Shown: positions 6,018 to 13,542, numbered from the stretch's first letter. The stretch: DNA of 13,542 nt from Methylococcaceae bacterium (GCA_030618325.1 JAUXDP010000057.1:1-13542), one strand, 5' to 3'. Translations and numbers: made by a program. The notes: generated by a model from the sequence alone, not told the origin.

Positions 6018-7028
6018 ATGTCTAGTATAAAAATGCACTACGCAACAAAACCCTACTTGAATTTCAAAGAACAGGATTATGAGCTAGAGCCGGTACTGCG
6101 CTTACTATATGAAATTCAAGAACAGGGCAATCTACGCCTTGCAGCCCAATCGTGTGATTTTTCTTATCGCAAAGCTTGGAATATCCTCAAAAATTCTGAA
6201 AAAATATTTGGGTTAAGACTTGTTGAAATGCAGCGGGGGAAAGGCTCATATTTAAGCGAACTGGGAAAAATACTCCTGGACATCAACAATGAAAGTAAGA
6301 AACTTTTTAGTGATAATTTGGTGGTAGCCACTAACCAAGCTAATACTTTATTAGATGCTCTTTTACCTCAACAATTCTTGTTGAGAATTATCGCCAGTGA
6401 CTCAGAAATACTAAGCAAGTTACGCCAAAAAAATCCTGAAATAGAATTACAAATTGATGGCAGCGGTCAAGCCCTTGCCGCATACTCACAAGGGAAATGT
6501 GAAATAGCTGGGTTTCATATTGCCTCTGGCAAAAATAACAGAGAACAGCTTGATGAATATTGTCAGTATCTGGATAAAAAAACTGACCAATTTATTTTGC
6601 TGGAACAAAGGCATCAGGGACTCATCAGTCACCCAGAACACCCCTTGCATTCCTTACAGCAAATCGTTGAGCGACAACTGATATTTGTTAACCGACAAAG
6701 CGGCTCAGGCACTCGCAATTTATTAGACAGGTTAATGAAGGAACAAAATATCCAGCCTGAACAATTAACCGGGTATCTTCACGAAGAACACACACACTTA
6801 GCGGTTGCTAGTGTAATTATGAGTCGCCAGGCAGATGCAGGATTGGGAATACAAAGCGTTGCCAGCCGCTTAAACTTACATTTTTCCCCCATTACCAGTG
6901 AATATTATTTTTTAGTTTTTAAGTTCTTAACCCCGCGTGTGCTGCAGACTTTAAAAAAATTACTCAATCAATGTACTACACGGCCAATGAATTACAAAGA
7001 CTTCCTGAAAACCTTTTCAGACCTGTGA
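6018..7028 (+). CDS. ModE-like winged-HTH regulator with PBP-like sensor domain (probable tungstate/molybdate regulator)
   Basis: A 336-residue one-component transcription factor. Residues about 22-92 form a ModE/LysR-type winged helix-turn-helix: 'LRLLYEIQEQGNLRLAAQSCDFSYRKAWNILKNSEKIFGLRLVE', then a wing around 'RGKGSYLSELGK'. Residues about 120-310 resemble a periplasmic-binding-protein-like fold (PF12727, related to TupA/ModA sensors), with 'IIASDSE' (124-130), 'FVNRQSGSGTRNLLDRL' (223-239) and 'HTHLAVASVIMSRQADAGLGIQ' (258-279). Such ModE-HTH plus PBP-like proteins control molybdate or tungstate genes in other bacteria. The usual paired Mop domains of E. coli ModE are absent, so the ligand is presumably read by the PBP-like domain. 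No signal peptide is present, consistent with a cytoplasmic regulator. The ATG at 6018 has no obvious ribosome-binding site; an ATG at 6033 is an alternative. Divergence from the porin-tup operon strongly suggests that it controls that operon and perhaps itself. Confidence 0.87.
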   Translation: MSSIKMHYATKPYLNFKEQDYELEPVLRLLYEIQEQGNLRLAAQSCDFSYRKAWNILKNSEKIFGLRLVEMQRGKGSYLSELGKILLDINNESKKLFSDNLVVATNQANTLLDALLPQQFLLRIIASDSEILSKLRQKNPEIELQIDGSGQALAAYSQGKCEIAGFHIASGKNNREQLDEYCQYLDKKTDQFILLEQRHQGLISHPEHPLHSLQQIVERQLIFVNRQSGSGTRNLLDRLMKEQNIQPEQLTGYLHEEHTHLAVASVIMSRQADAGLGIQSVASRLNLHFSPITSEYYFLVFKFLTPRVLQTLKKLLNQCTTRPMNYKDFLKTFSDL

Positions 7029-7177
7029 CGATTACAAAATAGTTCAATCCATATGTTGTTTGTGAGGCAGTTAACGCTATCAGGTAGAAATATGAAACAG
7101 ATTTTTAGCATACACTATTCTTTTAATAGCTGTAATTGTCCGATTTTTACAACAACACTCAATACGAAAATTTGTGT

Positions 7178-7193
7178 GTTATAAATGTATAAC
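7178..7193. promoter_or_regulatory. Inverted repeat GTTATA-N4-TATAAC upstream of the transglutaminase-like gene
   Basis: A perfect 6-bp inverted repeat with a 4-nt centre ends 28 nt before the ATG at 7222. It lies between TTGTGT (about 7172-7177) and TATATA (about 7195-7200), which are 17 nt apart and could be -35 and -10 boxes. A regulator bound there would sit on the spacer. The half-sites resemble those of ModE operators, but the spacing is shorter, so I do not assign a regulator. Confidence 0.3.
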
Positions 7194-7221
7194 TTATATA
7201 TGCACCCCTAATGGAGCAAGC

Positions 7222-9510
7222 ATGCCCCCCGTTTTATTGATTGTAGTTTCGATATTATTTTCACTTTTGCTACCACAGCAATTATTGGCTGAGGATAAAG
7301 TTTCAATTTCGCCCATTGCCGACTGGATAATTCCTTATTCAATACCCGATGAGAAAGAAAAACTAGCAAATGAAAATTACAGCACTCATTATCTATTAGT
7401 TGATTTTCAAACCCTGATCGAAAAAAATACGGTTGAGCATTATTACCACTTCGCCATAAAAGTAAATGACTTGAATGCGATAGAAGAAAACTCAACGCTT
7501 TTCCTTGATTTTGATCCAGCCTATGAACAACTAACCATCCATAACATAACTACCATTCAAGGAGATACCAGCACCCGGCAATTAAAAGCGGAAAGTATTC
7601 GTGTATTGGATAGGGAAACAGAACTGGAGTACCAAATATTTAATGGCACCAAATCAGCCAGCATTATCCTGGAAGATATCAGGATGGGTGATATTATCGA
7701 GTACAGCTATAGCATTAAAGGTATTAACCCGGTTTTTCAAAAATCTTATTATGGCCGGAATACAGTGCAATGGTCTGTGCCTGTGCAAGAATATAATTTA
7801 CGGTTGCTTCATCCACAAAATCGGCCTGTTAACATCAAATATCACAAAACAGATCTGAAGCCAGAAGTATTCCAAAGAAATCAACAAGTAGAATACCGAT
7901 GGACGAGCAAAAACCCACCTGTCATTACCGGCGAAGGACAATTACCGGATGATTTTACCTTATATCCCTGGATTCAATTTAGTGAAGCCGATACTTGGCA
8001 AGACGTTGTTCAATGGGCATTGCCTTTATATCAGCCTGATATAAAACCTGGGCCAGAATTACAGGCTATTGTTAAGCAAATGGCCATAGATTATCCATCC
8101 CAGGAGCTGCGTTCAGCCGCAGTATTACAGTTTGCACAGGAACAAATTCGCTACCTGGGCATTGAGATAGGCAGTGGCTCTTATGTGCCCAATCCTGCAA
8201 ATCTAGTATTACAAAGACGATTTGGCGATTGCAAAGATAAAACCATGCTCATGATTACGCTGCTTAAAGCATTGGGTATAGAAGCCTATCCAGCACTAGT
8301 GAATACTAAATTGCATAATGGAATATCAGAATGGCTTCCTTCCGCTACTGCATTCAATCATGTCATGGTTTATGCCAAGCTCAATAATAAAGCATATTGG
8401 CTAGACCCGACACGCCAACCACAAAAAGGTAGCCTTGATAGAATTTACCAACCAGATTATGGTCTTGCACTGTTGATAAAGGCTGACTCGAATTCGTTAT
8501 ATCAAATGCCATCAGCAAAAATCTACAAAAAATCAATTGTAGATGATTGGACATTTAATGAGACAGATAGCTCTGCCACTTATAAAATCACCACCCTGTA
8601 CCGTGGCAGATCAGCAGATTATATCCGCCAAAAATTAGCTTCAAAGCCCTTGAGGGAAACACAGGAAAGCTACCTCAATTACTTCGCTAAAATTTATCCT
8701 TCTATCGTTCTCGAAAAACCCTTCAATATAATTGACGATACTGAAAAAAATGAAGTACAAGTTGAAGAGGTTTATCTAATTCCCAACATATGGGAAGAAG
8801 GTAAAGATCAGCAAGGCAAATTGGGCGCTGACTTTTATCCGGTAGATTTATTCGATTATTCTAAAAAACCCAAAATATTATATCGAAAACAACCGTTAGC
8901 ACTTGAACATCCCATATACATTGAACAAAAAACCCAAATTCATTTAGGTGATGGGTGGGATTTGGAAGACACTCATGTAAAGCTCAAAAACCCAGGGTTT
9001 AATTTTGAAAAAGTCACTAAATACACCGCAGGAGTTTTGCATCTTGATTATCAATATCGATCTAAATCCAACACCATCAAGCTGGAAGATTTAAAGCATT
9101 ATCTCACTGATCTGGAAACAATGGATGATGATCTGGGATATAGCTTGTGGAAATATGGAGCAGAATTCAATGCCGAGTCAGATACTGAAGAAATCAACTG
9201 GACGCTGGTTATTTTATTTATCTTAGCGAGCAGTATTTTTTTGATGCTTTCCATCTGGGTTTATCAACATGACAGTAATAAGCCAATGCTTCCTGAGCAA
9301 ATGAAAGACCCAAAGCTTTCTGGAATTCGAGGCTGGCTACTATTACCTGCTCTAGCCGTGATAATTAATCCATTACAAATAATGAAGAGTTTATATTCAG
9401 ATATACTTCCTTCATTATCTCTTCCCATCTGGAATCAATTAACCCAAACCAGTGGTGAAATGTATCATTCGGCGTGGGCACCTTATCCTGATTTTGGAAA
9501 CGTTAGTTAA
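7222..9510 (+). CDS. DUF3857/transglutaminase-like envelope protein with C-terminal DUF2569 start (frameshifted at the 3' end)
   Basis: I place the start at the ATG at 7222, with GGAG 5 nt upstream; the GTG at 7174 has no such site. A hydrophobic leader (residues 1-23, 'LLPQQLLA') suggests export. Residues about 45-240 match DUF3857 ('DIRMGDIIEYSYSIKG', 'QWSVPVQEYNLRL'). Residues about 275-400 form a transglutaminase/cysteine-protease-like core with an intact triad: Cys337 in 'RRFGDCKDKT', His380 in 'FNHVMVYAKL' and Asp395 in 'YWLDPT'. Proteins of this kind occur widely in Gram-negatives, mostly without known substrates; peptide cross-linking or cleavage in the periplasm is plausible. A membrane helix (about 660-682) is followed at about residue 701 by 'GIRGWLLLPALAVIINPL', the start of DUF2569, a small multi-helix membrane domain. 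After 'YHSAWAP' this frame loses homology and stops at 9510, while the rest of DUF2569 continues in the +1 frame. The catalytic part should be unaffected. Confidence 0.85.
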   Translation: MPPVLLIVVSILFSLLLPQQLLAEDKVSISPIADWIIPYSIPDEKEKLANENYSTHYLLVDFQTLIEKNTVEHYYHFAIKVNDLNAIEENSTLFLDFDPAYEQLTIHNITTIQGDTSTRQLKAESIRVLDRETELEYQIFNGTKSASIILEDIRMGDIIEYSYSIKGINPVFQKSYYGRNTVQWSVPVQEYNLRLLHPQNRPVNIKYHKTDLKPEVFQRNQQVEYRWTSKNPPVITGEGQLPDDFTLYPWIQFSEADTWQDVVQWALPLYQPDIKPGPELQAIVKQMAIDYPSQELRSAAVLQFAQEQIRYLGIEIGSGSYVPNPANLVLQRRFGDCKDKTMLMITLLKALGIEAYPALVNTKLHNGISEWLPSATAFNHVMVYAKLNNKAYWLDPTRQPQKGSLDRIYQPDYGLALLIKADSNSLYQMPSAKIYKKSIVDDWTFNETDSSATYKITTLYRGRSADYIRQKLASKPLRETQESYLNYFAKIYPSIVLEKPFNIIDDTEKNEVQVEEVYLIPNIWEEGKDQQGKLGADFYPVDLFDYSKKPKILYRKQPLALEHPIYIEQKTQIHLGDGWDLEDTHVKLKNPGFNFEKVTKYTAGVLHLDYQYRSKSNTIKLEDLKHYLTDLETMDDDLGYSLWKYGAEFNAESDTEEINWTLVILFILASSIFLMLSIWVYQHDSNKPMLPEQMKDPKLSGIRGWLLLPALAVIINPLQIMKSLYSDILPSLSLPIWNQLTQTSGEMYHSAWAPYPDFGNVS

Positions 9511-9784
9511 TCTTGGATTGTTATTCTTTGCTTTCGCCATAATTGTTCTGTTTTTTCAAAAAAGACGCACTTTACCTAAGTTTTATATTTCGTTTCTCGC
9601 TATGAGTTTAGTCTTTGTATTAATCGATCATTTGACATTGATGAATTTCAAGCCGATAGCTGATCAGCTTACCTCTGCAGATACTCGGGATACAACACGC
9701 ACAGTCATTTCTAGCTTAATCTGGATTTCATACTTTATGACATCAAAGCGGGTGAAAGCTACCTTTGTAGAACCCAAAAAATAA
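9482..9784 (+). pseudogene. Out-of-frame remainder of the DUF2569 domain of the preceding gene
   Basis: Read from about 9482 in the +1 frame, the sequence gives 'LILILETLVNLGLLFFAFAI', then 'VLFFQKRRTLPKFYI', 'SLVFVLIDHLTL' and 'SSLIWISYFMTSKRVKATFV', ending in TAA at 9782-9784. These are the second to fourth membrane helices and the conserved C-terminus ('LIWIPYFLxSKRVKxTF') of DUF2569. The first helix is encoded in the other frame up to about 9481. A net change of one base gained or two lost near 9475-9485 explains the split. An ATG at 9452 opens this frame but encodes unrelated residues before the homologous part and has no good ribosome-binding site, so I do not read it as an independent gene. 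A sequencing error or a programmed shift cannot be ruled out. Confidence 0.8.
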
Positions 9785-10053
9785 TTAGTTGAATACCCAG
9801 TTAAGTTTCTTAGGTTCAAATTATTAATAAAATATCAGTGAAATAGCTTTTGAATTCTGGCCTGGAGAGTTAGGTCAATCAAAAATATTGAGGATTGGGT
9901 TGTGTCTGAATTAATTAAAGAAGACTCACTTCCGCATACATCTGAACTATTTGGTCTTTCTCTTAGGGTGCAGAATAGATTTTGAAGGAGAGTATAAGAT
10001 TAAGTAAACATAAAGATGCTGAAAAATATCATATAAAAAATAATGAATTATAT

Positions 10054-11442
10054 TTACCCAGAAATCAACCGGACTCGAAATGAACGCCCTTTCAATTTAC
10101 CTTCGAATATTTTTTTCAGTGCAGTTTTATACACAGTTTGACTGACGGCTACATAAGCCCAGTTATCATAGATATTAATTTTACCAACTTGCTTTCCGGT
10201 TATGCCATTGTCTCCCGTCAAAGCCCCTAAAATATCCCCCGGGCGCACTTTTTGCTTTTTACCACCATCAATTTGCAGGGTAACCATGGGCGGCTTTATG
10301 GCTGGTTTGTCTAATAAGTTGTGCGGTGGTAGTGCTTCATCCTCAATATCCTGCTCTAAATATTCTTGCAGTAAAGCCATCTTATAGCTTTCTTTGTCGC
10401 TATGTAAAGAACAAGCAATACCTTTATTACCGGCCCTGCCAGTGCGTCCTATTCGGTGAACATAAACTTCAGAATCATGTGCAACGTGATAGTTAATTAC
10501 TGCATCCAGTGCATCAATATCCAAACCACGAGCAGCAACATCAGTGGCAACCAGAACAGAGGCACTTTTATTAGCAAATCGCACTAGTGTTTGATCTCGA
10601 TCTCGTTGCTCAAGATCACCATGTAAAGCCAGCACACTGAAACCATGGTTCTTTAGCTCGGTAGCCACATCTCTAGTGTCTTGCTTGGTATTGCAAAATA
10701 CTACGGTTGATTCAGGGCGATAGTGTTGAAGTAGTAAACGCACAGCCATCAAGCGTTGTTTATCATCTTCAATCTTATAAAAATGCTGCTGGATACTGGT
10801 GTTATCGTGCATCGATTGCACTTTTGCCATTACCGGTTTGGTCATAATTCGGCGAGCGATGGATTGTATTTCCTCGGGATAAGTCGCACTGAATAACAGC
10901 GTTTGGCGCTTCTTAGGTACTTGATCAATAATGAAATCTAGTACGGGTTGGAAGCCCATCTCAAGCATACGATCTGCTTCATCTAATACTAATGTCGTCA
11001 AAGTACCCAGGCTCAGCGTGCCTTTTTTTAAGTGGTCTTCTATACGCCCCGGTGTTCCAACGACTATGTGCACACCGCTTTCCAATGAGTCCGCCTGAGG
11101 GCGTAGCGGTGTTCCTCCGCATAAGGTTAATACTTTAATATTACCAATATTTCGAGCTAAACGACGAATCTCTGTAGCCACTTGATTAGAAAGCTCGCGA
11201 GTAGGACACAATACCAATGATTGCGCACGAAAATACTTAGTATCAAGTTTTTCCAGTAGACCTAGAGCAAATGCAGCTGTTTTTCCCGAGCCACTTTTCC
11301 CCTGCCCAATAACATCTCTACCCGCCAAGATATCTGGTAGGCTCTGAGCCTGTATCGGTGTCATTGTCTGATAACCCAGAGAAGATAAATTGTTTAGTAA
11401 ATCTGGGTGTAGCTCAAGTGATGAAAAGTCAGTTTGACTCAA
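10054..11442 (-). CDS. dbpA: DEAD-box ATP-dependent RNA helicase DbpA
   Basis: A 462-residue helicase that acts in large-subunit ribosome assembly; DbpA is stimulated by hairpin 92 of 23S rRNA. All DEAD-box motifs are intact: Q motif around 'GYQTMTPIQAQSLP' (23-36), motif I GKSGSGKT (48-55), Ia PTREL (80-84), Ib TPGR (130-133), II DEAD (154-157), III SAT (185-187), V ATDVAARGLD (299-308) and VI HRIGRTGR (329-336). Residues about 384-460 ('VTLQIDGGKKQKVRPGDILGA', 'GKINIYDNWAYVAV') are the C-terminal RNA-recognition domain that separates DbpA from other DEAD-box helicases. The start is a TTG at 11442 with AGGA about 6 nt upstream. It is the only start that keeps the expected N-terminus, since the first ATG lies at residue 27, inside the Q motif. 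The gene converges with the transglutaminase-like gene; no clear terminator is visible in the 269 nt between them. Confidence 0.96.
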   Translation of the reverse strand: MSQTDFSSLELHPDLLNNLSSLGYQTMTPIQAQSLPDILAGRDVIGQGKSGSGKTAAFALGLLEKLDTKYFRAQSLVLCPTRELSNQVATEIRRLARNIGNIKVLTLCGGTPLRPQADSLESGVHIVVGTPGRIEDHLKKGTLSLGTLTTLVLDEADRMLEMGFQPVLDFIIDQVPKKRQTLLFSATYPEEIQSIARRIMTKPVMAKVQSMHDNTSIQQHFYKIEDDKQRLMAVRLLLQHYRPESTVVFCNTKQDTRDVATELKNHGFSVLALHGDLEQRDRDQTLVRFANKSASVLVATDVAARGLDIDALDAVINYHVAHDSEVYVHRIGRTGRAGNKGIACSLHSDKESYKMALLQEYLEQDIEDEALPPHNLLDKPAIKPPMVTLQIDGGKKQKVRPGDILGALTGDNGITGKQVGKINIYDNWAYVAVSQTVYKTALKKIFEGKLKGRSFRVRLISG

Positions 11443-11494
11443 AATAATTCCTGTATCGGTGATATATAAAGTCTGATTAAAATATTTATTTCAA

Positions 11495-11959
11495 TCAAAT
11501 AGGAGCACGATATTTAAGCTGTATTCCGCTAAGAAAATTCCGCAAGATTTGATCTTTACATTCACGGTAGTGTTTATGTTCTGGCTTACGAAAAAAAGCG
11601 CTTAGTTCATGTTTGCTGATGTGTAAATCTGCCGACCTCAGAATACCCAAGACATCTTCGGCCTGTAGATTCAACGCAATTTTTAATTTTCTGAAAATAA
11701 TATTATTAGTTAAGCGCTGCTCAGGTTTAGGCTGTACGCCCTCTTTTTTACCTCGCTTATCGTTAATAAACCCATTGAGAAAAATTGCGAGCTGAGTATC
11801 ACTACAGTTCTGATACTCTGGATCTTCTTCTTTTTTTAACCAATGGATGACTTGTTCCCGTGTGACCTGGCAATCAGCCATACCAAATATTTCCACCATT
11901 TTAAAATCATTAAAGTCGAAGGTATAGCGGATACGGCGTAAGATATCGTTATTGGTCAC
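11495..11959 (-). CDS. yehS: DUF1456 (YehS-like) protein
   Basis: A 154-residue cytoplasmic protein built from two copies of the DUF1456 module (PF07308). The first copy, about residues 1-70, contains 'NNDILRRIRYTFDFND' and 'QVIHWLKKEEDPEYQNCSD', then 'LAIFLNGFINDKRGKKEG'. The second, about 80-150, contains 'NNIIFRKLKIALNLQAEDV', 'ISKHELSAFFRKPEHKHYRE' and 'CKDQILRNFLSG'. This pattern and length match E. coli YehS, whose function is unknown. I prefer the GTG at 11959, which aligns with the N-terminus of YehS ('SNDILRxxRY'); a TTG four codons upstream is the alternative and neither has a strong ribosome-binding site. It lies 52 nt upstream of dbpA on the same strand and may be cotranscribed with it. 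Confidence 0.9.
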   Translation of the reverse strand: MTNNDILRRIRYTFDFNDFKMVEIFGMADCQVTREQVIHWLKKEEDPEYQNCSDTQLAIFLNGFINDKRGKKEGVQPKPEQRLTNNIIFRKLKIALNLQAEDVLGILRSADLHISKHELSAFFRKPEHKHYRECKDQILRNFLSGIQLKYRAPI

Positions 11960-12185
11960 AAATCGATCCAAATTTGAAATTCGGCTGTGGCAACTCTAAC
12001 ATAGATAAATATTTTCCTTAGGAAGTGGAGTATTATTCGATATTTTGCTGATGGCGAATGATGGAATACCCAGCACTTTTCCACGGCTCTAGGCTAGCCG
12101 CCCATTAACAATAATCGCCTGCGATGTGAAATAGCTAAATTGATTGCCCTAGATACTCAAGAGCCATTTCTGATGAACTAGAGCA

Positions 12186-12228
12186 TATCTAAAGGCAGGC
12201 GTTGATACTGTTAAGCCTGCCTTAGATA
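12186..12228 (-). terminator. Hairpin terminator downstream of the second small helical-protein gene
   Basis: A long stem of about 14 bp: TATCTAAAGGCAGGC at 12186-12200 pairs with GCCTGCCTTAGATA at 12215-12228, with one bulged A and a 14-nt loop. It starts 7 nt after the TAA of the minus-strand gene ending at 12235. On that strand only a short T-run occurs at the stem base, so it may be a weak intrinsic terminator or an RNA-stabilising 3' structure. Confidence 0.6.
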
Positions 12229-12234
12229 ATAATT

Positions 12235-12546
12235 TTAAGAGAACATATTTTTAACCGAGTCGGTGAGATTGTCCCAGCCTTTTTCCAGTTCATCACCCAG
12301 CTCATCCCATCCGGCTTCAACAGAATCTTTCAGATCATCCCATTTATCATCGGCAGCATCTGCTATTTCCAATGCTTTGGTTTTTGCTTGTTCCAACTTT
12401 GGTTCTAAGCTGCTTATGGCTTCACGAACATCGTCAATGGCTTCGTTAGTCTCATCCATTGCGGTCTCTTTCAACTGTTCAAGCTTTGTTTGTTGTGCGT
12501 CTATAGTTTCTTGAACTTTTGCTAAAAAATCATTTTTAGTACTCAT
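12235..12546 (-). CDS. Small acidic helical (coiled-coil) protein, paralogue 2
   Basis: A 103-residue protein starting at the ATG at 12546, with GGAGGA about 5 nt before it; the GTG 13 codons upstream is not needed. It is the close paralogue of the protein at 1482-1790. Shared blocks include 'SLEPKLE', 'DLKDSVEAGWDE' and 'GWDNLTDS'; differences concentrate in the N-terminal third. There is no signal peptide or membrane helix. The composition (Lys, Glu, Asp, Ala, regularly spaced Trp) predicts long amphipathic helices. The function is unknown to me. It lies 73 nt downstream of the membrane-protein gene at 12620-13303 on the same strand, and a strong hairpin follows it, so it is probably the last gene of its transcript. 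Confidence 0.82.
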   Translation of the reverse strand: MSTKNDFLAKVQETIDAQQTKLEQLKETAMDETNEAIDDVREAISSLEPKLEQAKTKALEIADAADDKWDDLKDSVEAGWDELGDELEKGWDNLTDSVKNMFS

Positions 12547-12619
12547 AGTGTCCTCCACTTTGTTGTTATAAGCTGTATTATTCACAGCTGGTTTGATAGC
12601 TACCCCGATGTTGACGGAG

Positions 12620-13303
12620 TTATTCTTTCAGTTTTATAATTAAATTGCCTTCAGCAACATGAATTTCTTTGATGCCATCACCAAAGGCTTTCCAAAAGCC
12701 CTCATCCTGACCAAATTCATTAATAAGATCTACATTTTTCAGACCACCTAGCCATGCATTGGGAATAGGAACACCCATAACACTGACACCTTTCAGTTTA
12801 ATAATGGGTCTTTCATTGGCAAATGCAAGCTCCATCCCCGCAGAAATTTTGAGCGTTTTTCCACCAACTATGGGAACGTCTTGATCCATAGGCAAAAGAA
12901 GTTTGCCACTGGCCAGGTTGTCAGATAAATCAATCACTAATTTATCGGCCATGTCAGTATTTTTCGCTAGCAATGCGTTAAGTTCACGCTCGCTTAAGTT
13001 TATTTCCCTTTTTGCACCTTGTTCAGAGTACTTTTCCGGTTCCAGATTTTCATCTTTATTGACAGAGCTCTCGGCATTAGCATTATTGAGCCAACTAAAC
13101 TGGTTGAGTTTGTTATCAAGCCGTTGATTTTCTTTTTGACTTAATACAACAGGTTCGAAATTTTTCGGAAAAAAATAGTGGTTAACTACCCAAAGTGTAA
13201 TACCAACAGAGAGCACTACAGCAAGTATAATTGCGCCAATGATGAGTAAAAGTCTATTATTTTTTTGCTCAGGTTCGCCGCTTGCAGGAACTGTTTCAGT
13301 CAT
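12620..13303 (-). CDS. Uncharacterised inner-membrane-anchored protein
   Basis: A 227-residue protein from the ATG at 13303, with no obvious ribosome-binding site. Residues 1-17 are hydrophilic, residues about 18-41 form one membrane helix ('LLLIIGAIILAVVLSVGITLWVV'-type), and the rest should face the periplasm. A charged, low-conservation linker (about 50-95) leads to a compact domain: 'REINLSERELNALLAKNT', 'DKLVIDLSDNLASGKLLLPMD', 'VGGKTLKISAGMELAF', 'LKGVSVMGVPIPNAWLGGLK', 'NEFGQDEGFWKAFGDG' and 'AEGNLIIKLKE'. I recall proteins of this type in several gammaproteobacteria, sometimes labelled 'arginine N-succinyltransferase'; I see no sign of an acyltransferase fold and would not use that name. 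The alternating strands suggest a beta-rich domain, possibly lipid-binding, but that is speculative. The 239 nt upstream to the window edge show no gene. Confidence 0.8.
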   Translation of the reverse strand: MTETVPASGEPEQKNNRLLLIIGAIILAVVLSVGITLWVVNHYFFPKNFEPVVLSQKENQRLDNKLNQFSWLNNANAESSVNKDENLEPEKYSEQGAKREINLSERELNALLAKNTDMADKLVIDLSDNLASGKLLLPMDQDVPIVGGKTLKISAGMELAFANERPIIKLKGVSVMGVPIPNAWLGGLKNVDLINEFGQDEGFWKAFGDGIKEIHVAEGNLIIKLKE

Positions 13304-13542
13304 GGCTATAAATAAACGGGTTATATGTAAAACATTCAGAGTCGATCATGCCACAACTATTCCGTTTTAACAATGTTAGGAGCATATAATATCTAGGCAA
13401 TCGGGTTAAAATTGTCACAACAGGTTAATCACCAACAAAATCAATGAGTTGATAATTTCAGTTTTCAAGTTTGTTAGAAATTAACTATAATTATTGAAAT
13501 TTACCACTCCCTATCATACTGATTTTATTATCTATTTATTTG

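Noticed and set aside
7208..7495. 95-codon minus-strand frame over the start of the transglutaminase-like gene
   Set aside because: It is antisense to a gene with clear homology and a ribosome-binding site; no features of its own.
9902..9984. 27-codon frame starting at GTG in the dbpA/transglutaminase gap
   Set aside because: Weak ribosome-binding site, no recognisable similarity, and length expected by chance.
13304..13542. Promoter for the membrane-anchored protein gene (GTGACA/TAGATA on the minus strand)
   Set aside because: The -10 box matches only three of six positions; not distinguishable from background in this AT-rich stretch.

Overview
The window reads as AT-rich chromosomal DNA of a gammaproteobacterium. 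The best organism markers are a full-length DbpA RNA helicase, a YehS-type DUF1456 protein, a GlsB/YeaQ-type membrane protein, and an outer-membrane porin of the OprO/OprP type, which implies a Gram-negative envelope. I cannot name a genus.

Left edge (1-840): the C-terminal end of a divergent Ffh-like (SRP54) protein enters from outside the window and stops at 308. Three bases later begins a 108-nt imperfect palindrome with the layout of an integron attC site. A GlsB-type membrane protein gene follows on the minus strand.

Envelope/stress block (1109-1790, minus strand): a small exported protein with a CX6C cysteine pair, and a small acidic helical protein. The second has a close paralogue at 12235-12546 (about two thirds identical by hand alignment). 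The 525 nt between this block and the next gene contain no gene I can support.

Central block (2316-7028): a tungstate-uptake locus. On the minus strand an OprO/OprP-type porin gene is followed closely by tupA (periplasmic binding protein), tupB (permease) and tupC (ATPase), probably as one operon. Divergent from it is a regulator joining a ModE-like winged helix-turn-helix to a periplasmic-binding-protein-like sensor domain. The very AT-rich spacer between them carries repeated ATATGTA elements and a 14-bp direct repeat. The apparent logic is outer-membrane entry through the porin, capture by TupA, import by TupBC, and control by the regulator. The porin gene carries one in-frame TAG stop about three quarters of the way along, so it is probably broken or needs readthrough.

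Right block (7222-13303): an exported DUF3857/transglutaminase-like protein with a C-terminal DUF2569 domain, split by a +1 frameshift near 9480. It converges on a minus-strand group: dbpA, a yehS-like gene, the second small helical protein gene with a hairpin terminator, and an uncharacterised inner-membrane-anchored protein gene. Several genes appear to start at TTG or GTG (tupB, dbpA, yehS). The last 239 nt show no gene.

I found no rRNA, tRNA, CRISPR array, transposase or integrase. The features most worth a second look are the attC-like site beside the odd Ffh tail, the coupling of a porin to tupABC and a ModE-like regulator, and the two broken reading frames.
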